Shown here: in pieces, positions 27,527 to 35,848 of the stretch
How positions within the stretch are numbered: position 1 is the first letter of the stretch
How the letters are laid out: each line of letters opens with the position of its first letter
Assembly (NCBI RefSeq): GCF_000379985.1
Contig: NZ_KB904118.1
Location: forward strand, 2,927-66,926
DNA length: 64,000 nucleotides
Origin: Streptococcus caballi DSM 19004
Lineage (GTDB): Bacteria; Bacillota; Bacilli; Lactobacillales; Streptococcaceae
Direction of reading: 5' to 3'
Notes under the pieces: model-generated
The model's input: the letters and a program-made list of their open reading frames with translations, nothing else
Told to the model about the DNA's origin: nothing
Databases searched by the model: none
Position numbers and translations under genes: made by a program

Positions 27527-28573
27527 ATGTCTAAACAAACCTTGGTTTTACTTTATGGTGGACGTTCTGCGGAACGTGAAGTGTCTGTCCTATCTGCTGA
27601 GTCAGTCATGCGTGCGGTCAACTATGATAAGTTTTTGGTCAAGACTTACTTTATCACACAGGCTGGAGACTTCATTAAAACACAAGAATTTACTAGCGCA
27701 CCAGCTGCTGATGAAAAACTCATGACCAATAGGACCGTTGTTGCTAGCCAACAAATCAAGCCAAGCGATATTTACGAAGATGGAGCAGTGGTTTTCCCTG
27801 TTCTCCATGGTCCTATGGGAGAAGACGGCTCTATTCAGGGTTTCTTAGAAGTTTTAAAAATGCCTTACGTGGGAACGAACATCCTCTCTTCAAGTGTGGC
27901 TATGGACAAGATTACGACTAAACATGTGCTTGAGTCTGCTGGTGTTCCTCAAGTGGCTTATGTGACTTATATGGAGGGCGCTAATCTTGATATGACGGTT
28001 GCTCAAGTCAATGCAAAGCTGACTTACCCTGTTTTCATCAAGCCAGCTAACATGGGCTCCTCAGTTGGCATCTCCAAGGCTGATAATGATGATGAGCTGC
28101 GCTCTGCTATTGACCTAGCCCTCAAATATGACAGTCGTATCCTCATTGAACAAGGTGTCGTTGCACGTGAAATCGAAGTCGGTATTCTGGGAAACAGCCA
28201 TGTTAAGACGACTTTGCCAGGTGAAGTCGTCAAAGATGTTGCTTTTTATGACTATGAGGCCAAATATATTGACAATAAAATCACCATGGATATCCCAGCT
28301 AAGATTGACGAGGTTATTATGGATAAAATGCGCGACTATGCAGCTACGGCCTTTCGTGCTATTGGTGGCTGCGGTTTGTCACGCTGTGATTTCTTCTTGG
28401 CAGAAGACGGTCACATTTACCTTAATGAGCTGAACACCATGCCTGGCTTTACCCAATGGTCTATGTACCCGCTTCTCTGGGAAAATATGGGCTTGGCCTA
28501 CTCAGAACTCATTGAAGAATTGGTCAAACTCGCTCAAGAAATGTTTGACAAGCGGGAAAGGCATTTGATTTAA
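27527..28573 (+). CDS. ddl: D-alanine--D-alanine ligase
   Basis: Makes the D-Ala-D-Ala end of the peptidoglycan stem. ATP-grasp fold: [20 protein letters not shown] at the N-terminus, [33 protein letters not shown] for ATP, and the metal-site Glu and Asn in [12 protein letters not shown]. Length 348 is normal. The active-site loop holds Tyr of the SMYPLLW segment, compatible with D-Ala rather than D-Lac specificity, though this was not modelled. AAGAGAG precedes the ATG. murF follows with its own promoter, so the two wall-precursor genes are neighbours but not clearly one operon. Confidence 0.96.
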   Translation: MSKQTLVLLYGGRSAEREVSVLSAESVMRAVNYDKFLVKTYFITQAGDFIKTQEFTSAPAADEKLMTNRTVVASQQIKPSDIYEDGAVVFPVLHGPMGEDGSIQGFLEVLKMPYVGTNILSSSVAMDKITTKHVLESAGVPQVAYVTYMEGANLDMTVAQVNAKLTYPVFIKPANMGSSVGISKADNDDELRSAIDLALKYDSRILIEQGVVAREIEVGILGNSHVKTTLPGEVVKDVAFYDYEAKYIDNKITMDIPAKIDEVIMDKMRDYAATAFRAIGGCGLSRCDFFLAEDGHIYLNELNTMPGFTQWSMYPLLWENMGLAYSELIEELVKLAQEMFDKRERHLI

Positions 28574-28597
28574 AAGAATGAAGTAGCCAAAAACAAC

Positions 28598-28627
28598 GAA
28601 ACTCTTGCCTTGTGTAGGAGTTTTCTT
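28598..28627 (+). terminator. Weak terminator of ddl
   Basis: AAACTC ... GAGTTT stem followed by TCTTC, with several A's before it; short stem, moderate support. Confidence 0.5.
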
Positions 28628-28646
28628 CTGCATTTAGGGACAGGTA

Positions 28647-28655
28647 TGCTATAAT
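28647..28655 (+). promoter_or_regulatory. Extended -10 promoter of murF
   Basis: TATGC-TATAAT: TGC at 28647-28649, TATAAT at 28650-28655. The -35 is poor. The leader is about 36 nt. Confidence 0.65.
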
Positions 28656-28698
28656 AGAGCTACTAGTATTGGTTTTTTTCATAGAAAAAGGATAGAAA

Positions 28699-30066
28699 AT
28701 GAAGTTAACATTGTATGAAGTCGCCAAGGTTGTTGGCGCCAAGAACAAGGTGTCGGATTTTGACGACTACCCCTTAGGAAATATTGAATTCGACAGTCGC
28801 AAGATTGAAAAAGGCGGCCTCTTTCTCCCACTCAAGGGTGCGCGTGATGGTCATGAGTTTATTGAGACAGCCTTTGACAATGGCGCTGTCGCAACTTTTT
28901 CAGAGCGCGAGATTAAAGGACATCCCTACATTCTAGTTGACGATGCTTTAGCTGCGCTGCAAGAATTAGCAGCCTATTACCTTAAAAAAATGCGCGTTGA
29001 TGTTATTGCTGTTACAGGTTCCAATGGTAAAACGACCACCAAGGACATGATAGCAGCTATTTTAGAGACGGAGTATAAGACTTATAAGACCCAAGGCAAC
29101 TATAACAATGAAATTGGCTTGCCTTACACAGCGCTACACATGCCAGACGATACTGAAAAAATTGTTTTGGAGATGGGGCAAGACCACATGGGCGATATTC
29201 ATCTCTTGTCTAGCCTTGCCAAGCCTCACATTGCAGTAGTAACTCTGATCGGAGAAGCCCACTTGGAATTCTTTGGCAGCCGTGAAAAGATTGCAGAAGG
29301 TAAGTTACAAATCACAGACGGTATGGACTCCGATGGCATTCTCATTGCGCCAGCTGATAAGATTATTGACGCTTATCTTCCTGATAATCAGAAAGTCATT
29401 CGTTTTGGTGACGGTGCAGAAATATATTTGGATAATCTTGTGGAACATAAAGACTCCTTGACCTTCACAACTAATGTTATTGACCAGCCTATTACTCTTC
29501 CTGTACCAGGTAAGTACAATGCCACTAACGCAATGGTTGCGGCCTATGTTGGAAAGCTGTTGGCTGTAGCGGATGACGATATTGTAGAAGCTTTGGCTAA
29601 TCTTAATCTGACCCGCAACCGCACAGAATGGAAAAAAGCTGCCAATGGCGCTGAAATTCTCTCCGATGTTTACAACGCTAATCCGACAGCCATGCGTTTG
29701 ATTTTGGAGACTTTCTCAGCTATCTCAGCCAATGAAGGTGGTAAAAAGATTGCGGTCTTAGCTGATATGAAAGAACTTGGTCAAGACTCTGTTCAATTGC
29801 ACACCAACATGATTACGAGTTTATCGCCTGATGCTCTTGATACGGTCATTTTCTATGGTGAAGACATTGCAGAACTCGCTCAACTTGCTAGCCAAATGTT
29901 CCCACTTGGTCATGTTTACTACTTTAAAAAGACGGCTGAGGAAGACCAACTTGAGGACTTGATTAAACATGTTAAAACAATCCTTGGTTCAAAGGATCAA
30001 ATTTTACTTAAGGGAAGTAACTCTATGCAGCTCAGTAAAGTGGTTGAAGCTTTGGAGACTGATTAA
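28699..30066 (+). CDS. murF: UDP-MurNAc-tripeptide--D-alanyl-D-alanine ligase
   Basis: Adds D-Ala-D-Ala to the UDP-MurNAc-tripeptide, the last cytoplasmic step of the stem. The N-terminal UDP-binding domain is seen in IEFDSRKIEKGGLFLPLKG, the ATP loop in VTGSNGKTTTKDM (near residue 107), the central YNNEIGLPYT and EMGQDHMGDI motifs, and the C-terminal DVYNANPTAMRL and ADMKELG. Length 455 is standard. Its stop (TAA) overlaps the ATG of the next gene (TAATG). It uses the product of Ddl, encoded just upstream. Confidence 0.97.
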   Translation: MKLTLYEVAKVVGAKNKVSDFDDYPLGNIEFDSRKIEKGGLFLPLKGARDGHEFIETAFDNGAVATFSEREIKGHPYILVDDALAALQELAAYYLKKMRVDVIAVTGSNGKTTTKDMIAAILETEYKTYKTQGNYNNEIGLPYTALHMPDDTEKIVLEMGQDHMGDIHLLSSLAKPHIAVVTLIGEAHLEFFGSREKIAEGKLQITDGMDSDGILIAPADKIIDAYLPDNQKVIRFGDGAEIYLDNLVEHKDSLTFTTNVIDQPITLPVPGKYNATNAMVAAYVGKLLAVADDDIVEALANLNLTRNRTEWKKAANGAEILSDVYNANPTAMRLILETFSAISANEGGKKIAVLADMKELGQDSVQLHTNMITSLSPDALDTVIFYGEDIAELAQLASQMFPLGHVYYFKKTAEEDQLEDLIKHVKTILGSKDQILLKGSNSMQLSKVVEALETD

Positions 30067-30743
30067 TGACACCTTTCTTTTCAGGACAGCCTAGTAACCC
30101 CTTTCATCTATCTCTTGGTGGTTACCTAAGTGTTATGATAACTTTACTGCTTTTAGTGGGCCTTTCCTTTCGGTATTATGATAGGAAAAAATTCCAGAGG
30201 ATTTTTAAGCTACTTCAGTGGGTGCAGATTATTTTTCTCTATACTTGGTATGCTTATCATCGTTTGCCCTTGTCAGAGAGTTTACCTCTCTATCATTGTC
30301 GAATAGCCATGTTTGCCTTATTGTTGTTATCAGATCAGGTCAGCTTCAAATATTACTTTGCCCTTTTGGGTTTATGTGGTTCACTGCTAGCGATAGTCTA
30401 TCCGATTTTTGATCCCTTTCCTTTTTGGCATTTAGCGACTTTTTCTTATTTACTAGGCCACTATGCTCTTGTTGTCAATGCCTTGGTCTATTTGTTGAAT
30501 GACAAGTCGTCTAGTATGATTACCGAATCGAACATAGTTGCATTTACCGCAGGTCTAAATGCCTTGCTGATTATCGCAAATACTCTGACAGGTGGTAATT
30601 ATGGTTTCCTGCGACAAAGCCCAATCATCAATAATCACAATTTATTAATTAATTATGTTCTTGTTACTTTGGTTCTATCTATGATATTGATTGGTCTTAA
30701 TCAACTATTGAAAGGAAAGACTAGAGAGTATCTGACACATTAA
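30066..30743 (+). CDS. YwaF family (TIGR02206) integral membrane protein
   Basis: 225 residues with six or seven hydrophobic segments and an ESLPLYHCRIAMFALLLL motif, the conserved (L)PLHxCR signature of YwaF-type proteins. Their function is unknown. The start overlaps the murF stop by one base, so it is translated with murF; the link to wall synthesis is positional only. The basic loop RKKFQRIFK after the first helix sets topology. The gene is complete. Confidence 0.8.
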   Translation: MTPFFSGQPSNPFHLSLGGYLSVMITLLLLVGLSFRYYDRKKFQRIFKLLQWVQIIFLYTWYAYHRLPLSESLPLYHCRIAMFALLLLSDQVSFKYYFALLGLCGSLLAIVYPIFDPFPFWHLATFSYLLGHYALVVNALVYLLNDKSSSMITESNIVAFTAGLNALLIIANTLTGGNYGFLRQSPIINNHNLLINYVLVTLVLSMILIGLNQLLKGKTREYLTH

Positions 30744-30779
30744 AGAACCTTTTTTACACTAGCTAACAGTCATTGATGA

Positions 30780-30834
30780 TTGATAAAGCCGCCATTTTCC
30801 GATATAATAAAAGAGCTGTATATACAGTTCTTTT
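30780..30834 (+). promoter_or_regulatory. prfC promoter followed at once by a hairpin
   Basis: TTGATA (30780-30785), 17 bp, TATAAT (30803-30808). From 30809 a near-palindrome, AAGAGCTGTA-TATACAGTTCTT, runs into TTTTTG. If transcription starts near 30815 the transcript begins inside this hairpin. It could be the terminator of the ywaF-like gene, a 5'-protecting stem, or both. Confidence 0.6.
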
Positions 30835-30928
30835 TGTATGCTACATAGTCAAGGAGTAAAGTCCACGTAGTTATTAGTTGAAGGATGAAAAGAGCTCTGC
30901 TATTGACAAAAAATAAAAGGAAAATAAA

Positions 30929-32473
30929 ATGACAATTCAAGACGACATTAAGAAACGCCGAACGTTTGCCATCATCTCTCACCCAGATGCTGGTAAGACG
31001 ACGATCACAGAACAGTTGCTCTATTTTGGGGGTGAAATTCGCGAAGCTGGTACTGTTAAGGGGAAAAAGACTGGTAATTTTGCCAAGTCTGACTGGATGG
31101 ACATTGAAAAACAACGTGGGATTTCGGTGACATCATCTGTTATGCAGTTTGACTACGCTGGTAAACGTGTTAATATCCTTGATACACCAGGGCACGAGGA
31201 CTTCTCTGAAGACACTTACCGTACCCTTATGGCGGTAGATGCTGCGGTTATGGTTGTCGATTCTGCAAAAGGTATCGAAGCACAGACCAAGAAACTTTTT
31301 GAGGTTGTCAAACACCGTAACATTCCAGTTTTCACTTTTATTAATAAATTGGACCGTGATGGACGCGAGCCTTTGGATTTATTGGAAGAGTTGGAAGAAG
31401 TGCTGGGAATTGCTAGCTATCCAATGAATTGGCCAATCGGTATGGGGAAATCATTTGAAGGGCTATATGATCTCTATAATAAACGTTTAGAGCTTTATAA
31501 GGATGATCAACGTTTTGCTTCTATTGAGGATGGTGACAGCTTATTTGCCAACAATCCTTTCTATGAGCAAGTAAAAGAAGATATCGAGCTTTTGCAGGAA
31601 GCGGGAAATGAATTTTCAGAAGAAGCTATCTTGTCTGGTGATTTAACACCTGTATTCTTCGGTTCTGCCCTTACAAACTTTGGGGTGCAAACTTTCCTAG
31701 ATACTTTCTTACAATTTGCGCCAGAACCTCATGGACACAAAACAACAGAAGGCAATGAAATCAACCCTTACGATAAAGATTTTTCAGGATTTGTCTTTAA
31801 AATTCAAGCCAATATGGACCCACGTCACCGTGATCGTATTGCCTTTGTTCGTATTGTTTCAGGTGAATTTGAGCGCGGTATGGCTGTTAATCTAGCTCGC
31901 ACAGGAAAAACTGTCAAACTTTCCAATGTCACCCAGTTTATGGCTGAATCACGTGAGAATGTGGAAAATGCTGTCGCAGGTGATATTATCGGGGTGTACG
32001 ATACAGGAACTTACCAGGTCGGAGATACCCTGACTGTTGGTAAAAATAAATTTGAATTTGAACCACTGCCAACTTTCACACCTGAATTATTCATGAAAGT
32101 GGCTGCTAAGAATGTCATGAAACAAAAATCATTCCACAAAGGCATTGAGCAATTGGTCCAAGAAGGTGCCATCCAACTTTACAAGAATTACCAAACAGGT
32201 GAATACATGCTGGGCGCTGTCGGGCAGCTTCAATTTGAAGTCTTCAAGCACCGCATGGAAAGTGAATACAATGCTGAAGTTGTCATGACGCCGATGGGTA
32301 AGAAAACTGTTCGTTGGATTAAGGAAGAAAATCTCGACGAGCGTATGAGTTCTAGCCGAAATATCTTGGCACGTGACCGCTTTGATCAACCTGTCTTCCT
32401 TTTTGAAAATGACTTTGCTCTGCGCTGGTTTGCGGATAAATACCCAGATGTTGAGCTGGAAGAGAAAATGTGA
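30929..32473 (+). CDS. prfC: Peptide chain release factor 3
   Basis: The GTPase that removes RF1 and RF2 from the ribosome after peptide release. G1 is SHPDAGKTT (about residues 17-25), switch II is [13 protein letters not shown], and G4 is FINKLDRDG. The RF3-specific domain II ([19 protein letters not shown]) and domain III ([16 protein letters not shown]) are complete. Length 514 is typical. AAAGGAAAA precedes the ATG, after a leader of about 115 nt. It is followed by its own hairpin terminator and is monocistronic. Confidence 0.97.
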   Translation: MTIQDDIKKRRTFAIISHPDAGKTTITEQLLYFGGEIREAGTVKGKKTGNFAKSDWMDIEKQRGISVTSSVMQFDYAGKRVNILDTPGHEDFSEDTYRTLMAVDAAVMVVDSAKGIEAQTKKLFEVVKHRNIPVFTFINKLDRDGREPLDLLEELEEVLGIASYPMNWPIGMGKSFEGLYDLYNKRLELYKDDQRFASIEDGDSLFANNPFYEQVKEDIELLQEAGNEFSEEAILSGDLTPVFFGSALTNFGVQTFLDTFLQFAPEPHGHKTTEGNEINPYDKDFSGFVFKIQANMDPRHRDRIAFVRIVSGEFERGMAVNLARTGKTVKLSNVTQFMAESRENVENAVAGDIIGVYDTGTYQVGDTLTVGKNKFEFEPLPTFTPELFMKVAAKNVMKQKSFHKGIEQLVQEGAIQLYKNYQTGEYMLGAVGQLQFEVFKHRMESEYNAEVVMTPMGKKTVRWIKEENLDERMSSSRNILARDRFDQPVFLFENDFALRWFADKYPDVELEEKM

Positions 32474-32490
32474 ATGGAACTTAATAAAAT

Positions 32491-32525
32491 AAAAGGGGAA
32501 ATAAAAATATTTCTTCTTTTTATAT
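32491..32525 (+). terminator. Terminator of prfC
   Basis: AAAGGGGAAATA-AAAA-TATTTCTTCTTT with G-U pairs, followed by a T-rich run. Confidence 0.7.
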
Positions 32526-32577
32526 TTTTTGAAATCTTTGCGAATATATAAGTGTAAGGAAAATGCAATGCAATATC

Positions 32578-32639
32578 GTTACAGAAGTGTTACAATTATT
32601 ACAAAATGAATTGACAAACCTTTTCAAAAGAGATAGAAT
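32578..32639 (+). promoter_or_regulatory. WalR/VicR-type box and promoter of the VanY-domain gene
   Basis: GTTACA (32578-32583)-N5-GTTACA (32589-32594) is, on the minus strand, TGTAAC-N5-TGTAAC, the direct repeat recognised by WalR/VicR regulators (TGTWAH-N5-TGTWAH). Sixteen bases on, TTGACA (32611-32616), 17 bp, TAGAAT (32634-32639) forms a strong promoter. VicRK controls wall hydrolases in streptococci, which fits the gene. Confidence 0.7.
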
Positions 32640-32672
32640 AAGGTGAGAATAATTAGAAAGTAGGATATACCT

Positions 32673-35063
32673 ATGAAAAAAGCATTTATATATGAAAAAC
32701 AACGTTTTTCCATTCGTAAATATTCATTTGGCGCTGCATCAGTTTTACTTGGAGCAAGCCTTTTCTTAGCTGGGCAAGCTTCTGCTGACGAGCAAGTAGG
32801 CTCTTCTCAAAATTCTCTTGCGACAGCGCAGACAACAACAGTGAGTGGGGCTGTTCAAATTTCTTCTGAAGCTATTCAATCATCGGCTGTAACTCCAACA
32901 GAAACCTCACTTTCTAATTCTTCTGCCACAAATATTTCTGCTGAGGCAGCAAGCACAGAAACTCAGGCTATACCAAATGTAGAATCTTCTAACCAAGCTT
33001 TAGAAGCGACTGAAGTAACAGTTCCAGCAGTAGCAGATTCAACTTCATCTGTTCAAACTGTTCCTGAAGTCGCTGCAAATGAAGAAGTTGCTACAGAAAC
33101 TGTCAAAGATAAACCTGCTGTTGACACAGAAAAGGTAGTGGCTGCATCAGTACCCTCAGCTGAAGTGACAGTTCCTTCAGAAGTAAAAGCAGCAACAAGT
33201 GATGAGGCTAATGTGGCAGACCCTGTAAAAAAAGATGAGCTAACAGTTGCAGTCAAATCTCAACAAGGGACTCCAGTTGCTAAAAAGACAGAAGAGGCTG
33301 TATTAGATGCTAAACAAGAAGAAAAATCACAAGCTATCTATCGCCTTTATAATCCAAATTCTGGCGAACACCACTATACTGCTAGCCTTTGGGAAAATAA
33401 TAATCTAGCTAAATTAGGTTGGAAGGCAGAAGGAATTGGTTGGTACGCTCCAAGAAGTGGTGATGCTGTCTATCGTCTTTATAATCCAAATTCTGGTGAC
33501 CACCATTACACTGTCAACAAGGCAGAAAGTAATTATCTAGATGAAATTGGATGGAATTATGAAGGTGTTGCTTGGTATTCAGGTGGTAGCAAGGCTGTTT
33601 ATCGTCTCTACAATCCGAATGCCAAAGGTGCAGGTAGTCACCACTATACCTTGTCAAAAGCAGAAAGCACCTACTTAGATAATATTGGTTGGAATGCAGA
33701 AGGAATTGGTTGGTATGCACTTGATGTCAAAGAACCTCAACCAACGCTTCCTGCACAAGGTACCTATAAATTTACAAGTGAAAAAGAAGTTAAAAATGAA
33801 CCAAAAGTATCAGCTAAAACAGAATTTACCTTTAGGAATGGTGATTCAGTCAACTATGATAAGGTTCTAGAAGCTGATGGTCACCAATGGATTTCTTACG
33901 TGTCTAATAGTGGGATTCGTCGCTATGTTGATATGGCAGTTTTGACTACAGATTCCGATTCCACACCTAATAAGCAAACATTGACAGGCAAACTATCCAT
34001 CCAAAATCAAATGAATGGTGATTTCAATGTTGTTATTTCTAATGTTCAAGATAGCAACGGCATCACAGCAGTTAAGGTACCTGTTTGGACAAGTCAATCT
34101 GGACAAGATGATATTGTTTGGTATGATGCATCCAAACAAACAGATGGCACTTATAAGGTTAATGTGAAACTATCTGATCATAAGAACGAACGTGGTGAAT
34201 ATAATGTTCATCTTTACTATGTTGAAAAGAATGGTAAGCTTCAAGGTGTGTCATCAACTAAGGTAACTGTTCCAGAAGCTAGTAAATCACCTGTAGTTAA
34301 TAACGGTTCTTACTATAGCATCCAAGGCAAATATGATGAAATCGTCATTGCTAATAAGAAGTATCCAATGTCCTCTTCTTATAATCCTGGAGAAAACTCA
34401 GCTGCAAAAGCTGCCTTTGTCCGCTTACGTGACGATATGATTAAAAAGGGGTATAATGTTGGCACAGGTTACAGCGGTTTCAGAACCTACAGCGCACAAG
34501 CATCGCTCTACCAAAGTTATGTCAATCGTGATGGTCAAGCCGCAGCAGATCGTTATTCAGCTCGTCCAGGATACAGTGAACACCAAACTGGTCTAGTTTT
34601 CGACTTAACAGATAAATCAGGCAACCTTTTGGAAGATAAAACAGCCACAACTTGGCTAGCTCAAAACGCTCACAATTATGGCTTCGTTGTTCGTTATCAA
34701 CCAGGTAAGGAAGCTATCACTGGTTACATGCCAGAAGCTTGGCATATTCGATATATTGGTAAGGAAGCCAAGGAAGTTTATGAATCAGGTTTGAGCTTGG
34801 AAGAATATTATGGCTTCCAAGGTGGTGACTATGCTAATGTTTCAAATTCATCTTCATCGGCGACCACAAACTTACCAGCTCAAGGAAAATATAATTTTAC
34901 TAGCTCAAAAGAAGTTAAGAATATCCCAAGTCTATCAGCTAAGACAGAATTTACCTTGAGAAGTGGTGATTCTGTCAATTACGATAAAGTTTTGACAGCA
35001 GATGGTCGTCAATGGATTTCTTATGTGTCATACAGCGGTGTCCGTCGTTATGTTCTTCTTTGA
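32673..35063 (+). CDS. Secreted multidomain cell-wall D,D-carboxypeptidase (VanY/LAS family)
   Basis: 796 residues. A YSIRK-type signal peptide (FSIRKYSFGAASVLLG, cleavage near Ala38) is followed by a Ser/Thr/Val-rich linker, three DUF5648-like repeats (about 221-351, each with YRLYNPN and an HHYT motif), an SH3-like repeat (about 360-425), a GBS Bsp-like repeat (about 433-535), a VanY peptidase domain (about 548-720) and a final SH3-like repeat (734-796) closely similar to the first. The LAS-type zinc site is SEHQTGLVFD (His637, Asp644) with EAWHIRY (His691), all intact, so it should trim peptidoglycan stem peptides. There is no LPXTG sorting signal; retention would be by repeats. A VicR-like box precedes its promoter. 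Confidence 0.93.
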   Translation: MKKAFIYEKQRFSIRKYSFGAASVLLGASLFLAGQASADEQVGSSQNSLATAQTTTVSGAVQISSEAIQSSAVTPTETSLSNSSATNISAEAASTETQAIPNVESSNQALEATEVTVPAVADSTSSVQTVPEVAANEEVATETVKDKPAVDTEKVVAASVPSAEVTVPSEVKAATSDEANVADPVKKDELTVAVKSQQGTPVAKKTEEAVLDAKQEEKSQAIYRLYNPNSGEHHYTASLWENNNLAKLGWKAEGIGWYAPRSGDAVYRLYNPNSGDHHYTVNKAESNYLDEIGWNYEGVAWYSGGSKAVYRLYNPNAKGAGSHHYTLSKAESTYLDNIGWNAEGIGWYALDVKEPQPTLPAQGTYKFTSEKEVKNEPKVSAKTEFTFRNGDSVNYDKVLEADGHQWISYVSNSGIRRYVDMAVLTTDSDSTPNKQTLTGKLSIQNQMNGDFNVVISNVQDSNGITAVKVPVWTSQSGQDDIVWYDASKQTDGTYKVNVKLSDHKNERGEYNVHLYYVEKNGKLQGVSSTKVTVPEASKSPVVNNGSYYSIQGKYDEIVIANKKYPMSSSYNPGENSAAKAAFVRLRDDMIKKGYNVGTGYSGFRTYSAQASLYQSYVNRDGQAAADRYSARPGYSEHQTGLVFDLTDKSGNLLEDKTATTWLAQNAHNYGFVVRYQPGKEAITGYMPEAWHIRYIGKEAKEVYESGLSLEEYYGFQGGDYANVSNSSSSATTNLPAQGKYNFTSSKEVKNIPSLSAKTEFTLRSGDSVNYDKVLTADGRQWISYVSYSGVRRYVLL

Positions 35064-35082
35064 AAAATCATTTTGTAAAGGT

Positions 35083-35109
35083 GCGGGAAGAGGTTTCTCG
35101 CCCTTTTTG
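35083..35109 (+). terminator. Terminator of the VanY gene
   Basis: GCGGGAA (35083-35089) pairs with TTCTCGC (35095-35101), then CCTTTTTG. It runs into the next promoter. Confidence 0.7.
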
Positions 35110-35116
35110 TTATAAT
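35108..35116 (+). promoter_or_regulatory. Extended -10 promoter of the PH-domain gene
   Basis: TGT-TATAAT (35108-35116), overlapping the tail of the upstream terminator; no clear -35. Confidence 0.55.
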
Positions 35117-35147
35117 AAAGAAAATAACATAACAAAGGAGAAGACTA

Positions 35148-35528
35148 ATGGGACTTTTTTCAGGTTTGATTGGAAATGCGTCGCAAAAGGATAATGATAA
35201 GGTTGAACGTCAGTTAGCAGATATTTTGATTCCAAATGAGCAGGTGGAGTTGGCTTTCGTACTTATTCGTGATTTAATTGTTTTTACGGAGAAACGACTG
35301 ATTTTGGTGGATAAACAAGGTGTGACTGGCAAGAAGACTTCTTACAAGTCCATTCCTTATCGGTCTATTTCACGCTTTACGGTTGAGACATCAGGTCATT
35401 TTGACCTTGACGCAGAATTGAAAATCTGGGTGTCCTCAGCAGTGGAGCCGGCAGAAGTTTTGCAATTCAAGAGTGATGATAATGTTGTTGAGATTCAGCA
35501 AGCTTTGGCAGCTGCTGTCTTGAAATGA
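35148..35528 (+). CDS. Bacterial PH domain protein
   Basis: 126 residues forming one bacterial pleckstrin-homology domain (bPH_1/YvbH-like). The strands LAFVLIRDLIVFTEKRLILVDKQG and SYKSIPYRSISRFTVET are typical, with the conserved KKTSYKSIPY turn and the C-terminal helix that ends AALAAAVLK. No membrane segment or signal. Roles of this family are unknown and may involve assembly at membranes or stress. AAAGGAGAAG is the SD. It is a single-gene unit. Confidence 0.85.
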   Translation: MGLFSGLIGNASQKDNDKVERQLADILIPNEQVELAFVLIRDLIVFTEKRLILVDKQGVTGKKTSYKSIPYRSISRFTVETSGHFDLDAELKIWVSSAVEPAEVLQFKSDDNVVEIQQALAAAVLK

Positions 35529-35677
35529 GTGCAGCTATACACTATGATGGGGCAAAAAGTAGGAGAGCTGAGGTCTTGCTCAACTCTTCTTTTTGACTGC
35601 TCTGCTATTTTCAAAAAAAACATGAAAACGAATTATTAGTCAAATAAAGTCAAATGTCTTTTTTTTCATGTGGATTG
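35529..35677. other. Short AT-rich gap before the cshA promoter
   Basis: No gene or terminator stem is evident beyond a T-rich stretch; a run of eight A's and ten T's gives strong local AT bias upstream of the promoter. Confidence 0.5.
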
Positions 35678-35686
35678 TGTTATAAT
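35678..35686 (+). promoter_or_regulatory. Extended -10 promoter of cshA
   Basis: TGT-TATAAT (35678-35686); -35 weak. The predicted start near 35693 leaves a leader of about 155 nt containing a repeat element and a hairpin. Confidence 0.65.
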
Positions 35687-35703
35687 GGATAAGTTGTTAA
35701 ACA

Positions 35704-35799
35704 ATACTCAAAGAAAATCCGTCTGGGTAAGGCCGTATGCTGTATTGATGTGTGGCAAGTTGAAGTTAGTACCCTGTAGTTGTGATTTTTAAAGAGTAT
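35704..35799. mobile_element. RUP/BOX-like miniature element in the cshA leader
   Basis: A 96-bp element bounded by ATACTCAAAGAAAATC (35704-35719) and GATTTTTAAAGAGTAT (35784-35799), which are imperfect inverted repeats (12 of 16 match). The ends match the ATACTCNNNGAAAATC termini known from pneumococcal RUP and BOX elements, and the inner TGTGGCAAGTTGAAG resembles the conserved GGCAAGGCGAAG core of RUP from memory. The element at 51481-51655 has the same ends. Confidence 0.65.
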
Positions 35800-35810
35800 A
35801 AAAGGTTGAT

Positions 35811-35834
35811 AAGGCAGCTTCGCACTGCCTTTTA
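35811..35834 (+). terminator. Hairpin with T-run 15 bp before the cshA start (possible attenuator)
   Basis: AAGGCAG-CTTCGCA-CTGCCTT followed by TTAG. It lies inside the predicted leader just before the start codon, so it would end transcription or hide the weak SD rather than end an upstream gene. Confidence 0.55.
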
Positions 35835-35848
35835 GAAAAGAGAATAAA

